DNA from: Alphaproteobacteria bacterium
GTDB lineage: Bacteria; Pseudomonadota; Alphaproteobacteria; Acetobacterales; Acetobacteraceae
Length of the DNA stretch: 62,365 nucleotides
Assembly: GCA_026400815.1 (NCBI GenBank)
Contig: JAPLOI010000048.1
Location: 1-62,365 of the forward strand
Reading direction: 5' to 3'
A program made the translations under genes and the position numbers. Positions 34,211 through 42,705 of the stretch are shown in pieces. Numbering within the stretch: the stretch's first letter is position 1; the number at the start of each line of letters is the position of its first letter. Under the pieces are notes generated by a model that was not told the DNA's origin, did not search any database, and worked only from the letters and a program-made list of their open reading frames with translations.

Positions 34211-34434
34211 GCGGACACAAAGACACTAAGACACAAAGAAGCAAGCCGAGGGAGAAAAAAATCATCTCTCCTACCCGAAGGCGGACGAACCGAGAATCGG
34301 TTCTTCCACCTGCTTCTTCCCCTATTGCATTGTTTCTTTGTGTATATTTTTTTCTAAGGCTCTTTTTTTTTATTAATATCTCCACACCCCAGCCTCTTCC
34401 CACTTTCTTTGTGTCTTAGTGTCTTAGTGGCCGC
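34211..34434. repeat. 224-base element with 30-base terminal inverted repeats (MITE-like)
   Basis: The left arm 34211-34240 contains GACACTAAGACACAAAGAA; the right arm 34405-34434 is its reverse complement. 28 of 30 positions match, with 20 consecutive matches. The arms enclose 164 AT-rich bases with a small hairpin GAACCGA-GAA-TCGGTTC at 34287-34303 and no open frame of note. I could not find a target-site duplication in the flanks. The arrangement resembles a miniature inverted-repeat element, but the mobilising enzyme is unknown. Confidence 0.6.
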
Positions 34435-34541
34435 TTTCTTCCTTACTTCTCTCCCCTCGCCGCAGGCGGGGGGAGCCGGAGGGGGGCATCTTGGGATGCC
34501 GACACCCCAACCCACTCCAGAAAAATATCCCAAAACACCCC

Positions 34542-34570
34542 TTGCACCGCCTCTGACAGTTAGTTATATA
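34542..34570 (+). promoter_or_regulatory. Sigma70-type promoter candidate for a leaderless transcript
   Basis: A -35 candidate TTGCAC (34542-34547) and a -10 candidate TATATA (34565-34570) are separated by exactly 17 bases. Transcription would start about 7 bases later, at or next to the A of the ATG at 34578, giving a leaderless mRNA. No Shine-Dalgarno sequence precedes the ATG. The -10 box lies in the centre of the palindrome at 34558-34577. Confidence 0.5.
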
Positions 34571-34577
34571 ACTAACT
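34558..34577. promoter_or_regulatory. Perfect 20-base palindrome, TetR-type operator candidate
   Basis: AGTTAGTTATATAACTAACT is a perfect inverted repeat ending one base before the ATG at 34578. Its length and half-site form (AGTTAGTT) are typical of operators for small homodimeric repressors such as TetR-family proteins. It covers the -10 box and the predicted transcription start, so binding would block the gene. No such regulator is encoded in the window. Confidence 0.6.
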
Positions 34578-35261
34578 ATGATCCAGTTCGCCCCCTTCCT
34601 CACCGGCCTGATCCAGGGCCTGCGCCGCGTCATCGCGCGCGCAGCCCCTGTCGTCAGCGCGCCCGCACGCCCGATCTGGGCCGGGCCCGAGCTGCGCTGG
34701 ATCATCGCCCCCCACGGCGACCTCCCCCTCCTCCCCGCCCCCGTCTGGACCCTCCTCTGGTTCCGCCTCGAACGCCTCGGCAACCGCCTCACCCGCCTCT
34801 ACGACCGCTGGCAACAAGCCACCCTCCCCAAACCCCGCAAACCCACCCAACGCCCAAAAACCACCCCCCGCCCCACGCCGCCCCAGATCCCCGAACTCCC
34901 CGCCCCCGGCATGCCCCTGGTCGATGCGCCCCCGCGCCTCCCCCGCGGCCGCGGCTGGATCACCCGCCGCATCCCGGAAGCCGGCCCTAGCGCCGGTGCC
35001 CTCCACGACCTCCTGCAAACCACCAACATCCAGGATTTCGTCCAGGCCGCCCCCCAGGCCGCCCGCCTCCTGCGTCCGCTCTGCCACGCCCTCGGCGTCG
35101 ACCAGCCCGCCTGGCTCCAACTCCCGCCTCGCCCGCGCCCCCCGCGCAAGCCCCGGCCGGCAAAACCCCGCCGCCTGAAACTCACCGACCCCGAATTGAA
35201 CCTGCGCCCCTACGAAATCGCTGCCGCTCGCTACTTCCTCAAAAAATACGGCCGGGACTGA
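34578..35261 (+). CDS. Hypothetical basic, proline-rich protein
   Basis: A 227-residue protein of no recognised family. Residues 1-80 may form amphipathic helices (MIQFAPFLTGLIQGLRRVIA, WTLLWFRLERLGNRLTRLYD). Residues 85-125 are proline- and lysine/arginine-rich. Residues 145-175 look helical (ALHDLLQTTNIQDFVQAAPQ). The C-terminus is KLTDPELNLRPYEIAAARYF then LKKYGRD. It is strongly basic overall. It appears to be expressed from its own promoter with an operator directly at the start codon and no ribosome-binding site. The codon pattern is normal for this genome, which supports a real gene. Confidence 0.65.
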   Translation: MIQFAPFLTGLIQGLRRVIARAAPVVSAPARPIWAGPELRWIIAPHGDLPLLPAPVWTLLWFRLERLGNRLTRLYDRWQQATLPKPRKPTQRPKTTPRPTPPQIPELPAPGMPLVDAPPRLPRGRGWITRRIPEAGPSAGALHDLLQTTNIQDFVQAAPQAARLLRPLCHALGVDQPAWLQLPPRPRPPRKPRPAKPRRLKLTDPELNLRPYEIAAARYFLKKYGRD

Positions 35262-35348
35262 CCAGGGCAACCCATGCCCAAAATATTACGATATCAAAAT
35301 TAAAAGTCATCTTGCCGCCACCGGGCGGTTCCAGTATCAAGGCAAGCA

Positions 35349-35466
35349 CGTTCTTTTTTGAAAAAAAGAACCAAAAAACTTTCAGAACTTTGGCCCCGAT
35401 GGTCCCCACCGCTGCGAACCAAATGTATGAAGTCTTTTTGCTTCTTTTTCTTCAGAAAAAGAAGAC
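35349..35466. repeat. AT-rich paired palindrome element, locus 3
   Basis: A B-type unit, GTTCTTTTTT-GA-AAAAAAGAAC (35350-35371) followed by CAAAAAACTTT, faces an A-type unit, CTTCTTTTTCT-TC-AGAAAAAGAAG (35441-35464) preceded by AAGTCTTTTTG. About 50 ordinary bases lie between. The A unit ends 8 bases before the TTG start of the next gene and would occupy its ribosome-binding region. Confidence 0.7.
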
Positions 35467-35472
35467 CTTCAT

Positions 35473-36753
35473 TTGATCCCCGTCATCACAGGCGCCCTGT
35501 TCCTCGCCTGGCCCGCCCTGCTGAACCACTATCCGCTGGTCTTCAGCGACACCCACGCCTTCCTCGTCCAGGGCGGCGAGCCGCAGATGGTCTGGGACAA
35601 GCCCTTCATCTACGGCCCCCTGCTCGCCCTCTTCCATCTCCGCCTCACCCTCTGGCTCCCCATGGCCGCGCAATGCCTGCTGGTCTCCCACCTGCTCTGG
35701 CTCACCCGCGCCACGGTCGCCCCACCCACCGCCCGCTTCCACCTCGCCCTCTGCGCCGCGCTGGCCATCTTCTCCGCCGCCCCCTGGTTCACCAGCCTGC
35801 TGATGCCAGACATCCTCGCCCCCACCGTCGTCCTGTCCCTCACCCTCCTCGGCTTCGCCAAACTCTCCACCCCTCTCCGCCTCTGGCTCCTCCTCCTGGC
35901 CCCGATCGCCATCGCCAGCCACCTCTCCTACCTCCCCCTCGCTTTGGCGCTCACCCTCCTCGCCCTCCTGCTGCGCGCCCATCGCAGCATCCTCATCCCG
36001 CTCCCCGCCGCCCTCGCCCTGCTGCTCGCCACCAACGTCATCGGCCACGGCAAATGGGCGATCTCCCCCTACGGCGCCGTCTTCGCCCTCGCCCGCCTCA
36101 CCACCGACGGCCCCGCCCAAGCCGTCCTCGCCCGCGAATGCCCGCGTCCCGACTGGAAACTCTGCGACTGGCAGGGCCGCTTCCCCCCCGACAGCGACGA
36201 TTTCCTCTGGAAGGACTGGGCCCCCGTCTGGTCCACCGGCGGCCCCATCGCCCTGGCCCCCGAAGCCAGCGCCATCGTCCGCGCCACCCTCCTCCAGGAA
36301 CCCATCGCCGTCCTGAAAACGGCCATCGCCAACACCGCCCACCAGCTCACCCGCGTCGCCCTGGGCGACACGCTGGGCAACGATTGGCTGGAATCCTCCA
36401 TCACCGGCAGCCTGCGCGCCTATTTCCCCGCAGCCGAGATGGCCCGCTTCCGCGCCGGCCTACAAATGAACGAACGCCTCCGCCCCTGGGCCGAACCCCT
36501 CAACCCACTCCACCTCGCCGCCCTGCTCGCCGGAACCGCCGCCACGACATGGCTCGCCTGGCGCCGCAACCGCCTCGCCGCGATGATCCTCTTGGCCCTG
36601 CTCGCCAACGCCGCCGCCACGGGCGCCCTCTCCAGCCCGCACGACCGCTACCAGGCCCGAATCGCCTGGCTCGTCCTCGTACCCGCCCTGCTTACAATTG
36701 GATCTCGCGCCGCCGCAGATACCGCAACGCCACCGCGCAGGTCGTCGCAATGA
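35473..36753 (+). CDS. Polytopic membrane protein, possibly GT-C-type
   Basis: A 426-residue protein with about nine transmembrane segments and a soluble insertion near 200-300 (RECPRPDWKLCDWQGRFPPD). The first loop reads NHYPLVFSDTHAFL; an acidic residue in the first extracytoplasmic loop is usual in GT-C glycosyltransferases. That makes a lipid-linked sugar transferase possible but unproven. The start is a TTG at 35473 immediately after an AT-rich palindrome, with only AGAAG as ribosome-binding sequence. Its last 62 bases overlap the convergent permease gene. Confidence 0.65.
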   Translation: MIPVITGALFLAWPALLNHYPLVFSDTHAFLVQGGEPQMVWDKPFIYGPLLALFHLRLTLWLPMAAQCLLVSHLLWLTRATVAPPTARFHLALCAALAIFSAAPWFTSLLMPDILAPTVVLSLTLLGFAKLSTPLRLWLLLLAPIAIASHLSYLPLALALTLLALLLRAHRSILIPLPAALALLLATNVIGHGKWAISPYGAVFALARLTTDGPAQAVLARECPRPDWKLCDWQGRFPPDSDDFLWKDWAPVWSTGGPIALAPEASAIVRATLLQEPIAVLKTAIANTAHQLTRVALGDTLGNDWLESSITGSLRAYFPAAEMARFRAGLQMNERLRPWAEPLNPLHLAALLAGTAATTWLAWRRNRLAAMILLALLANAAATGALSSPHDRYQARIAWLVLVPALLTIGSRAAADTATPPRRSSQ

Positions 36754-37621
36754 ACAGGAACATCAGCACCGCCAGCGCGCTGCCCCGCCCGAAATCCTGC
36801 AGCCCCGACGTCGTGTTGCCGAACGCCGTCCGGTAGAAATACAGCCCGAGCACGTCGGTCGCCCCACCCGGCGAGCCGTTCAGCCCCGTCATCACATAGG
36901 GCAGCTCGAACCAGTTGAAGCTGCCGATGAAGGTCAGCGTGAAGATGATCGTCGTCGCCGGCGCCACCAGCGGCCAGATGATCCTGGTCAGCAGCACCCG
37001 GTCATTCGCCCCGTCGATCCTTGCGGCCTCCAGCGTCTCCTTCTGGATGCGCTGCATCCCCGCCAGGAAGATCAGCGCCGGAAACCCCACCCAGTGCCAC
37101 GCATTGGTGAAGATCAACGAGCCCAACGCCGTCGCCTCATCCCCCAGCCACGGCCGCCCCGGCAGCCCCACCAGCGCCAGCGCCGCATTCACCATGCCGA
37201 ACATCGGATGCAGGAACAGCTTCCACAGGAAGCCCACGATCACGGCGGAGAGCACCACCGGCAGGAACACGATCACCTGGTGCACCCGATGCCCCGGCAA
37301 CCCCTTCAGCAGCGCGAACGCGATCAGATAGGCAAGCCCGTTCTGCACCACCATCAAGGAGGTGAACACGATCACGTTGTGCCACAGCGCCCGCCACGTC
37401 CAACTGGCATAGGGCTCGCTGGTCAGCACATCGCGGAAATTGGCCAGCCCCACGAACGCATCGGGGGCCACGCCCTTGAAGCTGAAGAACGCATAGCGCA
37501 GCGCCGACAAAAGCGGCCATGCCACGAAAAGGGACATGATCGCCAATGCCGGCGCCAGCAGCAGAAGAATCCAAAGACCAAGCCGCGCCCGCGAACGGGC
37601 ACGGCCTGCAACGGCGATCAC
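36692..37621 (-). CDS. Sugar ABC transporter permease (MalF/UgpA type)
   Basis: A 309-residue permease with six helices. The first is LGLWILLLLAPALAIMSLFV, and the EAA loop lies in the segment KETLEAARIDGANDRVLLTR. It belongs to the carbohydrate uptake (CUT1) family and pairs with the binding protein directly upstream, overlapping its stop by 4 bases. A CUT1 importer needs a second permease and an ATPase. Neither follows here, because the convergent membrane gene begins to overlap at 36753. Confidence 0.88.
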   Translation of the reverse strand: MIAVAGRARSRARLGLWILLLLAPALAIMSLFVAWPLLSALRYAFFSFKGVAPDAFVGLANFRDVLTSEPYASWTWRALWHNVIVFTSLMVVQNGLAYLIAFALLKGLPGHRVHQVIVFLPVVLSAVIVGFLWKLFLHPMFGMVNAALALVGLPGRPWLGDEATALGSLIFTNAWHWVGFPALIFLAGMQRIQKETLEAARIDGANDRVLLTRIIWPLVAPATTIIFTLTFIGSFNWFELPYVMTGLNGSPGGATDVLGLYFYRTAFGNTTSGLQDFGRGSALAVLMFLFIATTCAVALRYLRRREIQL

Positions 37622-38868
37622 TTCTGGAACGGCTTGAAGTAGCGGGTGATGCCCTGCGTCATGGAGGCACCTACCTCGGCCGGCGTCATGCTGCCAGCCA
37701 TCATCTTCTGGATGCCCGCCTGCAGCAGCTCGGAGCCCGTCGGGCTGTCATAGCGGAAATACACCGCCGTGATGTACGGCGCTGACGTCTCGTTCAGCTT
37801 CGCCACCTCGGCCAGCATCGGGTCGGCGATGGTCACGCCCTTGATGGGGGAGATGTTGCCCAGCAGCGCCGAGAACCTGTCGCCAAATTGCTTCGTGCCC
37901 ATCCAGCGCACCAGCTTGAGTGCATCGGCCTGGTTGCTGCTCTTGGCGTTCACCGCATAACCGCCATCGAAGAACTTGGAGACCAGCCGCGGCGCGCCAA
38001 CCTGCGGGGCGGGCGGGGCGATGAAGGTCATGTCCAGCTTCGGGTTCTGCTTGCGGAAATTGGCGATCTCGAAGCTGCCACCCGCGAACATCGCCGCCCG
38101 GCCCGAAAGGAACAGCTGCTGCGCCGTCGGGTAGTCGATGCCGGTGAAGCCTGGCGGCATGTAGTCACGCAGCTCCAGCAGCTTCGTCAGCGCACCCACG
38201 TAGCGCGCATCGGAGAAAGTCGCCTTGCCCGACAGCAGGTCCGCCGAGAACTCCGGCCCCACCAGCGGGTTGGTGAAGACGGATGTGAACACCTCCGCCA
38301 TCCACGCGGTGGCCATGCCGTTGGCCAGCGGCACCACGCCCTTGTCCTTCAGCGTCTTGGAAACCGCGATCAGCTCGGCCCAGGTGGTCGGCGGGGTGAC
38401 ACCGGCGCGCTTGAACACCTCGTTGTTCACATAAAGCCCCAGCGTCTGGCTGGCGAAGGCATAGGAGTACACCTTGCCGTCGGCCCGCAGCGTCAGGCTC
38501 GCCTTGGCGTCATCACCCAGATTGGCCAGCTCCGGCACGTTGGCATTGTCCAGCGCCAGCAGGTAGCCGGCCTTGGCGAACTGCTCCAACCCGCCATAGG
38601 CACGGGTATGGATCACATCCCCGCCCTTGCCGGCGGCCAGCGCGGTGGAGAGCACGGTGGCGTACTGCTCCACGGCGAAGGACTCGAACTTCACCGTGAT
38701 GCCGGGATTGGCCTTCATGAACTCGGCGAACAACTCGGCATAGGCAGCGCGGTCTTCCTGGCGCCACGTCCAGAACGTGACCTCGCCGGCCTGCGCCAGG
38801 GCCGGGGCGAACAGGACGCCCGCCGCGATGGTGGCCGCCAGCATGCGCCGGCCGATGCGCTTCAACAT
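37618..38868 (-). CDS. Sugar ABC transporter substrate-binding protein
   Basis: A 416-residue extracellular solute-binding protein of family 1. The signal peptide is about residues 1-27 (RMLAATIAAGVLFAPALAQA). The mature start EVTFWTWRQEDRAAYAELFA and later FFDGGYAVNAKSSNQADALK with GNISPIKG fit CUT1 sugar-binding proteins. The ligand is probably an oligosaccharide or glycoside. It is the first gene of a two-gene unit with the permease at 36692. Confidence 0.9.
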   Translation of the reverse strand: MLKRIGRRMLAATIAAGVLFAPALAQAGEVTFWTWRQEDRAAYAELFAEFMKANPGITVKFESFAVEQYATVLSTALAAGKGGDVIHTRAYGGLEQFAKAGYLLALDNANVPELANLGDDAKASLTLRADGKVYSYAFASQTLGLYVNNEVFKRAGVTPPTTWAELIAVSKTLKDKGVVPLANGMATAWMAEVFTSVFTNPLVGPEFSADLLSGKATFSDARYVGALTKLLELRDYMPPGFTGIDYPTAQQLFLSGRAAMFAGGSFEIANFRKQNPKLDMTFIAPPAPQVGAPRLVSKFFDGGYAVNAKSSNQADALKLVRWMGTKQFGDRFSALLGNISPIKGVTIADPMLAEVAKLNETSAPYITAVYFRYDSPTGSELLQAGIQKMMAGSMTPAEVGASMTQGITRYFKPFQK

Positions 38869-38901
38869 GGTCCCGTCTCCCGGTTCGTTGGTGGCTCGAA
38901 G

Positions 38902-39534
38902 CTATGAACCGCGCGATTTCGAAGTCAAGCGCGCCAGCGCCGCCCGCGCCTCCGAGGCATGGCCGGAGAGCGCGATCAGCGCCGGTATCTGCCCGGGCCG
39001 GCGCAGCACGGAGCGCAGCACGCGCCACGGGCCGATCCGCCCGCCGGAATCCAGCGCCTCCAGCGCCAGCGGCGGCAGCGCGAACCCGGCGGGATCGCAC
39101 ACCGCCCGCACCGCGGCAAACGGCAGCCCATGCCGCGCCGCCACCCGCGCGACGGCCCCGGATTCCATGTCCACGATCACCGAGTAGGTGTCGTAATGCG
39201 CGCGCACCTTCGATTCCGGCGTGGCCAGGATGTGGTCGGTGGCCAGGGCCCGCACCGGCATCTGGCCGCCGAACCGGGCGCACAGGGCATAGGTGGTGCG
39301 GTAGCGCTGGCCATGCTCCATCACCTCCGCCGGGATCACGATGGCCCCCGCGATCAGCCCGGGATCAAGCCCGCCGGCCAGGCCGAAACTGACCAGCGCG
39401 GTGGCGCCTTGGGCCACCAGCCGCTCCGCCGCCGCCTCCGCCCCCGCCGGCGTGCCGCCACCGGCCTCCGCCGTGCCGAGGCGGCGGGCAAGCTTGGCTT
39501 CCGCGGTGAGGCCTGTGACGAAGCCGAGAATCAG
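38902..39534 (-). CDS. hpnG: Hopanoid phosphorylase HpnG (adenosylhopane nucleosidase-like)
   Basis: A 210-residue member of the nucleoside phosphorylase superfamily. In hopanoid synthesis HpnG removes adenine from adenosylhopane. Segments: LILGFVTGLTAEAKLARRLG, VSFGLAGGLDPGLIAGAIVI, IVDMESGAVARVAARHGLPF, AVRAVCDPAGFALPP. No ATG, GTG or TTG lies in frame near the conserved N-terminus. The best start is CTG at 39534, which forms CTGA with the shc stop, just as ATGA and GTGA overlaps are used across this genome. The nearest standard in-frame start, GTG at 39681, would add 49 unrelated residues. Confidence 0.82.
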   Translation of the reverse strand: MILGFVTGLTAEAKLARRLGTAEAGGGTPAGAEAAAERLVAQGATALVSFGLAGGLDPGLIAGAIVIPAEVMEHGQRYRTTYALCARFGGQMPVRALATDHILATPESKVRAHYDTYSVIVDMESGAVARVAARHGLPFAAVRAVCDPAGFALPPLALEALDSGGRIGPWRVLRSVLRRPGQIPALIALSGHASEARAALARLTSKSRGS

Positions 39535-41447
39535 AACCCCCAGGCAACGCGCCGGTCGTTGCTGCGCTGGAGGTTGCGGTAGCGCGCCAGGGCGAGCAGC
39601 GGGAAGAACAGCTTGTAGCCGTGGTAGCGCAGGTAGAACACGCGCGGGAAACCAACGGCGGTGTATGGCGTCTCCTCCCACCCGCCATCCCCGGTCTGGG
39701 TGGCGGCGAGATAGGCGATGCCACGCGCCACCGCCGGATGCTCCGCCTCCCCAGCCGCCATCAGGCCCAGCAGCGCCCAGGCGGTTTGCGAGGGGGTAGA
39801 GACGCCGTGCCTGCCATGCGGCGCATCGGCGTAGCTCTCATTGTCCTCCCCCCAGCCGCCATCCTCGCGCTGCACGGAGAGCAGGAAATCGACGGCGCGG
39901 CGGAAGCTGGGATCGCTGTGTGGCAACTGGGCGGCATTCAGCGCGCAGAGCACGGACCAGGTGCCGTAGATGTAGTTGGTGCCCCAGCGCCCGAACCAGG
40001 CGCCATCCGCCTCCTGCTCCGCGATCAGCCACGCCACCGCACGCTGGACCACGGGGCTGTCCAGCGGTTCGCCGATCTGCGCCAGGAACGAGACGCAGCG
40101 GGCGGTAACGTCCGCCGTGGACGGATCGAGCAACGCGCCATGGTCGGCGAAGGGGATGTGGTTCAGGTAGTGGTGGGTGTTGTCGGCATCGAAGGCGCCC
40201 CAGCCGCCATCCTTGCTCTGCATGCCGATGATCCAGTCCCGCGCCCGGCGGATGGCTTCGGCATGGCGCTCCGGATCTTCGCGGTGCAGCAGCATGCCGA
40301 CCACGGCGGTGTCATCGACATCGGGGTAGTGGGCGTTCTCGTACTGGAAGGCCCATCCGCCGGGGGGCACGTGCGGGCGGGCGGCGGCCCAGTCACCCAC
40401 CAGATCGTTCACCTGCTTGGAGCGCAGCCAGGCATTGGCGGCGGAGACCTGGGGGGCATCGTTGCCCTCCGCCTCCGCGATGGCGTGGCCGGCCAGGCTG
40501 GTGTCCCAGACCGGGGAGAGGCAGGGCTGGCAATAGGCCTCGTCATTCTTGATCACCAGCAGCTTGCGCAGCGCCTGCCAGCAGATGGCGGGATCGGGAT
40601 GGTCCGCCGCATAGCCCAGCGTATCGAACATCATCATGGCGTTGGCCATGGCGGGGTAGATGCCGCCGAGCCCGTCCTCGCCATTCAGCCGGGGCACGAC
40701 GAACTCCACCGCCTTCCGGATCGCGCGCTGGTGGGTGGCGCGGGGGAACAGCGGCGTGGCGACCTGCAGCACGCGATCCAGATGCTTGAACACATGGCCC
40801 CAGCCAGAGCGGAACGGGCCGCGGATCCAGTCCTTCACCTGCGCCGGCTTGGTGCGGAACAGTTCCGGCACGTGCACGCCGCGCGGGTTGCGGGCCCGCG
40901 GGCGCAGCGCCATCAGCACCAGGAGCGGGACGATCACGGTGCGCGACCAGTAGCTGACCTTGTCCAGATGGAACGGGAACCAGCGCGGCAGCAGCATGAT
41001 CTCCACCGGCATGGCCGGAACGGCATGCCAGGGCACCTCGCCGTACAGGGCCAACTGGGCGCGGGTGAAGACGTTGCTGCGCTCCGCCCCGCCGGCCGCC
41101 AGGATCGCGTCGCGCGCGCGGGCCATGTGGGTGGCGGCGGGATCGTCGCCGATCATCTTGAGGGCGAAATAGGCCTTCACGCTGGCCGAGATGTCGAACG
41201 CGCCATCGTGGAACAGCGGCCAGCCACCGTGGCTGCCCTGGATGCGGCGCAGATAGACCGCGATGGCCTGCTCCAGCTCCATATCGGGCCGGTTGAGGAA
41301 ATGCGTCAGCAGCACGAATTCGGCCGGGATGGTGGCATCCGCCTCCAGCTCGAAGACGAAATGGCCATCCGGCTTCTGCTCGCGCAGCAGCCGGGCCTGG
41401 GCGCGGGCGACGGAGTCGTCCAGGGCGGTGGGGGCCAGGGTGTCCAT
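39531..41447 (-). CDS. shc: Squalene-hopene cyclase
   Basis: A 638-residue cyclase (HpnF) that folds squalene into hopene and hopanol at the membrane. The catalytic acid motif DVDDTAVVG is present, together with many QW repeats (such as QSKDGGWGAFDADNTHHYLN, QREDGGWGEDNESY and QTGDGGWEETPYTA). The length fits the family (about 630-680). It lies 13 bases after hpnE and overlaps hpnG. Confidence 0.95.
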   Translation of the reverse strand: MDTLAPTALDDSVARAQARLLREQKPDGHFVFELEADATIPAEFVLLTHFLNRPDMELEQAIAVYLRRIQGSHGGWPLFHDGAFDISASVKAYFALKMIGDDPAATHMARARDAILAAGGAERSNVFTRAQLALYGEVPWHAVPAMPVEIMLLPRWFPFHLDKVSYWSRTVIVPLLVLMALRPRARNPRGVHVPELFRTKPAQVKDWIRGPFRSGWGHVFKHLDRVLQVATPLFPRATHQRAIRKAVEFVVPRLNGEDGLGGIYPAMANAMMMFDTLGYAADHPDPAICWQALRKLLVIKNDEAYCQPCLSPVWDTSLAGHAIAEAEGNDAPQVSAANAWLRSKQVNDLVGDWAAARPHVPPGGWAFQYENAHYPDVDDTAVVGMLLHREDPERHAEAIRRARDWIIGMQSKDGGWGAFDADNTHHYLNHIPFADHGALLDPSTADVTARCVSFLAQIGEPLDSPVVQRAVAWLIAEQEADGAWFGRWGTNYIYGTWSVLCALNAAQLPHSDPSFRRAVDFLLSVQREDGGWGEDNESYADAPHGRHGVSTPSQTAWALLGLMAAGEAEHPAVARGIAYLAATQTGDGGWEETPYTAVGFPRVFYLRYHGYKLFFPLLALARYRNLQRSNDRRVAWGF

Positions 41448-41460
41448 GGTGGAGCGTGCT

Positions 41461-42699
41461 TTAGCGCAACGTCCCGGCGCGGAGAAGCACCTGGGCGGCG
41501 GCCATGCCGGAGCGGATGGCGCCTTCGATGGTGGCGGGCAGCCCCGTGGCGGTCCAGTCGCCAGCCAGGACGAGGTTGGCGAGCGCGGTGTGGGCCGGGG
41601 GGCGGCGGCGTTCCTGTTCGGCGGTGGCGGCGAAGGTGGCGCGTTTTTCCTTCACCACGCGCCAGGGCGGCATGGGACCGGGGAGAGCAAGGGCGCGGGT
41701 GATCTCGGACCAGGCCTGGGTGGCGAGGGTTTCGGCGGGCTGGTCCACCACGCGGTTGGCGGCCGATGTGGTGGTGGAGACGATGCCGGGCTTGGTGAAG
41801 ATCCACTCCACCAGCCCGCCGACCACGCCGATGAAGCCCGGCGGCGCTTCGGCGCGGAAGTGGATGTTGACGATGGACTCGAAGGCATCCGGCGCGGTGA
41901 GGCCGGGAAGCAGGGTGGTGGCGACCCAGGGCGGGGTGGCGAGCACCACGACATCATCGGCGGCGATCGGGGCGGGGCCGTCGGCGGTGAGGAGTTCCTG
42001 CACGCGGCCGGCATCCTGGCGCAGTGCGGCAATGCGGCGGTTGGTGTGCAGCGTGGCGCCGCGCGCGGTGAGCCAGGCCAGGGCGGGGTCGATGAAGGAT
42101 TCGGACAGGCCCTCCTGCGGCACCAGCGGGCGGCAGGCGGCGCCGCCCTGGGCGAGGGTTTCATCGACCACGGCGCCGAGCAGGCGGGCCAATCCCACAT
42201 CCGGCATGGTGTTGAGGGCTGCGATGGCGAGCGGTTCCAGCAGGCGCCGGTAGAGCGTGCCGCTGCCGGCGAGTGTTTCGGCCACGGTTTGGTCGCCGCG
42301 GGCGAATTTCAGCCGGAGCAGGCCGGCGAATTCGGACAGGCGGGCACCAGGCACGCTGCGGGACTTCGCCAGGATCCACCAGGGGATGCGGCCGGCATTG
42401 GGGGCGACGGTCCAGGCCTCGCCGGTGGTGAGATCGAAGAAAGGGAACTGGGGTGTTGGCGGGCCGGTGAGCGTATCGGCGGCGCCGATGGTTTCGAGGT
42501 AGGCCAGGGCGGCACGGTTGCCGGAGAGCAGGAGGTGGTTGCCGTTGTCGATGCGGCAGCCCAGCTCGCGGTCGAAATAGGAGCGGCAGCGGCCGCCGGC
42601 GGCGGGGCCGGATTCGTAGAGTGTGACACGGTGGCCGGCCTGGGTGAGGGCGATGGCGGCAGACAGGCCGGCGAGGCCGGCGCCGATGATGTGGATCAT
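41461..42699 (-). CDS. hpnE: Hydroxysqualene dehydroxylase HpnE
   Basis: A 412-residue FAD-dependent enzyme of the phytoene desaturase-like family. The N-terminal dinucleotide motif is IIGAGLAGLSAAIALTQAGH then YESGPAAGGRCRSYFD, and the C-terminal FAD motif is LVLAGDWTATGLPATIEGAI. HpnE converts hydroxysqualene to squalene after HpnC and HpnD. The gap to upstream hpnD is filled by an AT-rich palindrome pair (42706-42818). Confidence 0.93.
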   Translation of the reverse strand: MIHIIGAGLAGLSAAIALTQAGHRVTLYESGPAAGGRCRSYFDRELGCRIDNGNHLLLSGNRAALAYLETIGAADTLTGPPTPQFPFFDLTTGEAWTVAPNAGRIPWWILAKSRSVPGARLSEFAGLLRLKFARGDQTVAETLAGSGTLYRRLLEPLAIAALNTMPDVGLARLLGAVVDETLAQGGAACRPLVPQEGLSESFIDPALAWLTARGATLHTNRRIAALRQDAGRVQELLTADGPAPIAADDVVVLATPPWVATTLLPGLTAPDAFESIVNIHFRAEAPPGFIGVVGGLVEWIFTKPGIVSTTTSAANRVVDQPAETLATQAWSEITRALALPGPMPPWRVVKEKRATFAATAEQERRRPPAHTALANLVLAGDWTATGLPATIEGAIRSGMAAAQVLLRAGTLR

Positions 42700-42705
42700 G
42701 AGGAA

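Larger units (their letters stand above)
34051..34577. other. AT-rich non-coding island
   Basis: A 527-base gap with composition unlike its surroundings. In order it holds an AT-rich palindrome (34061-34096), a short REP-like palindrome (34121-34151), a 224-base stretch bounded by 30-base inverted repeats (34211-34434), long T runs near 34348-34375, and a promoter plus 20-base palindrome (34542-34577) just before the next gene. I see no coding region. The mixture suggests a hotspot for small mobile sequences. Confidence 0.75.

Noticed and set aside
34205-34240. A CRISPR-like pair of GACAC repeats
   Set aside because: The repeated string occurs as an inverted pair, not as direct repeats with regular spacers, and no cas gene is present.
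39537-39681. A 49-residue N-terminal extension of HpnG from a GTG at 39681
   Set aside because: It lies wholly inside the shc coding region, is Pro/Arg/Ala-rich and unlike HpnG N-termini. The CTGA overlap explains the start better.
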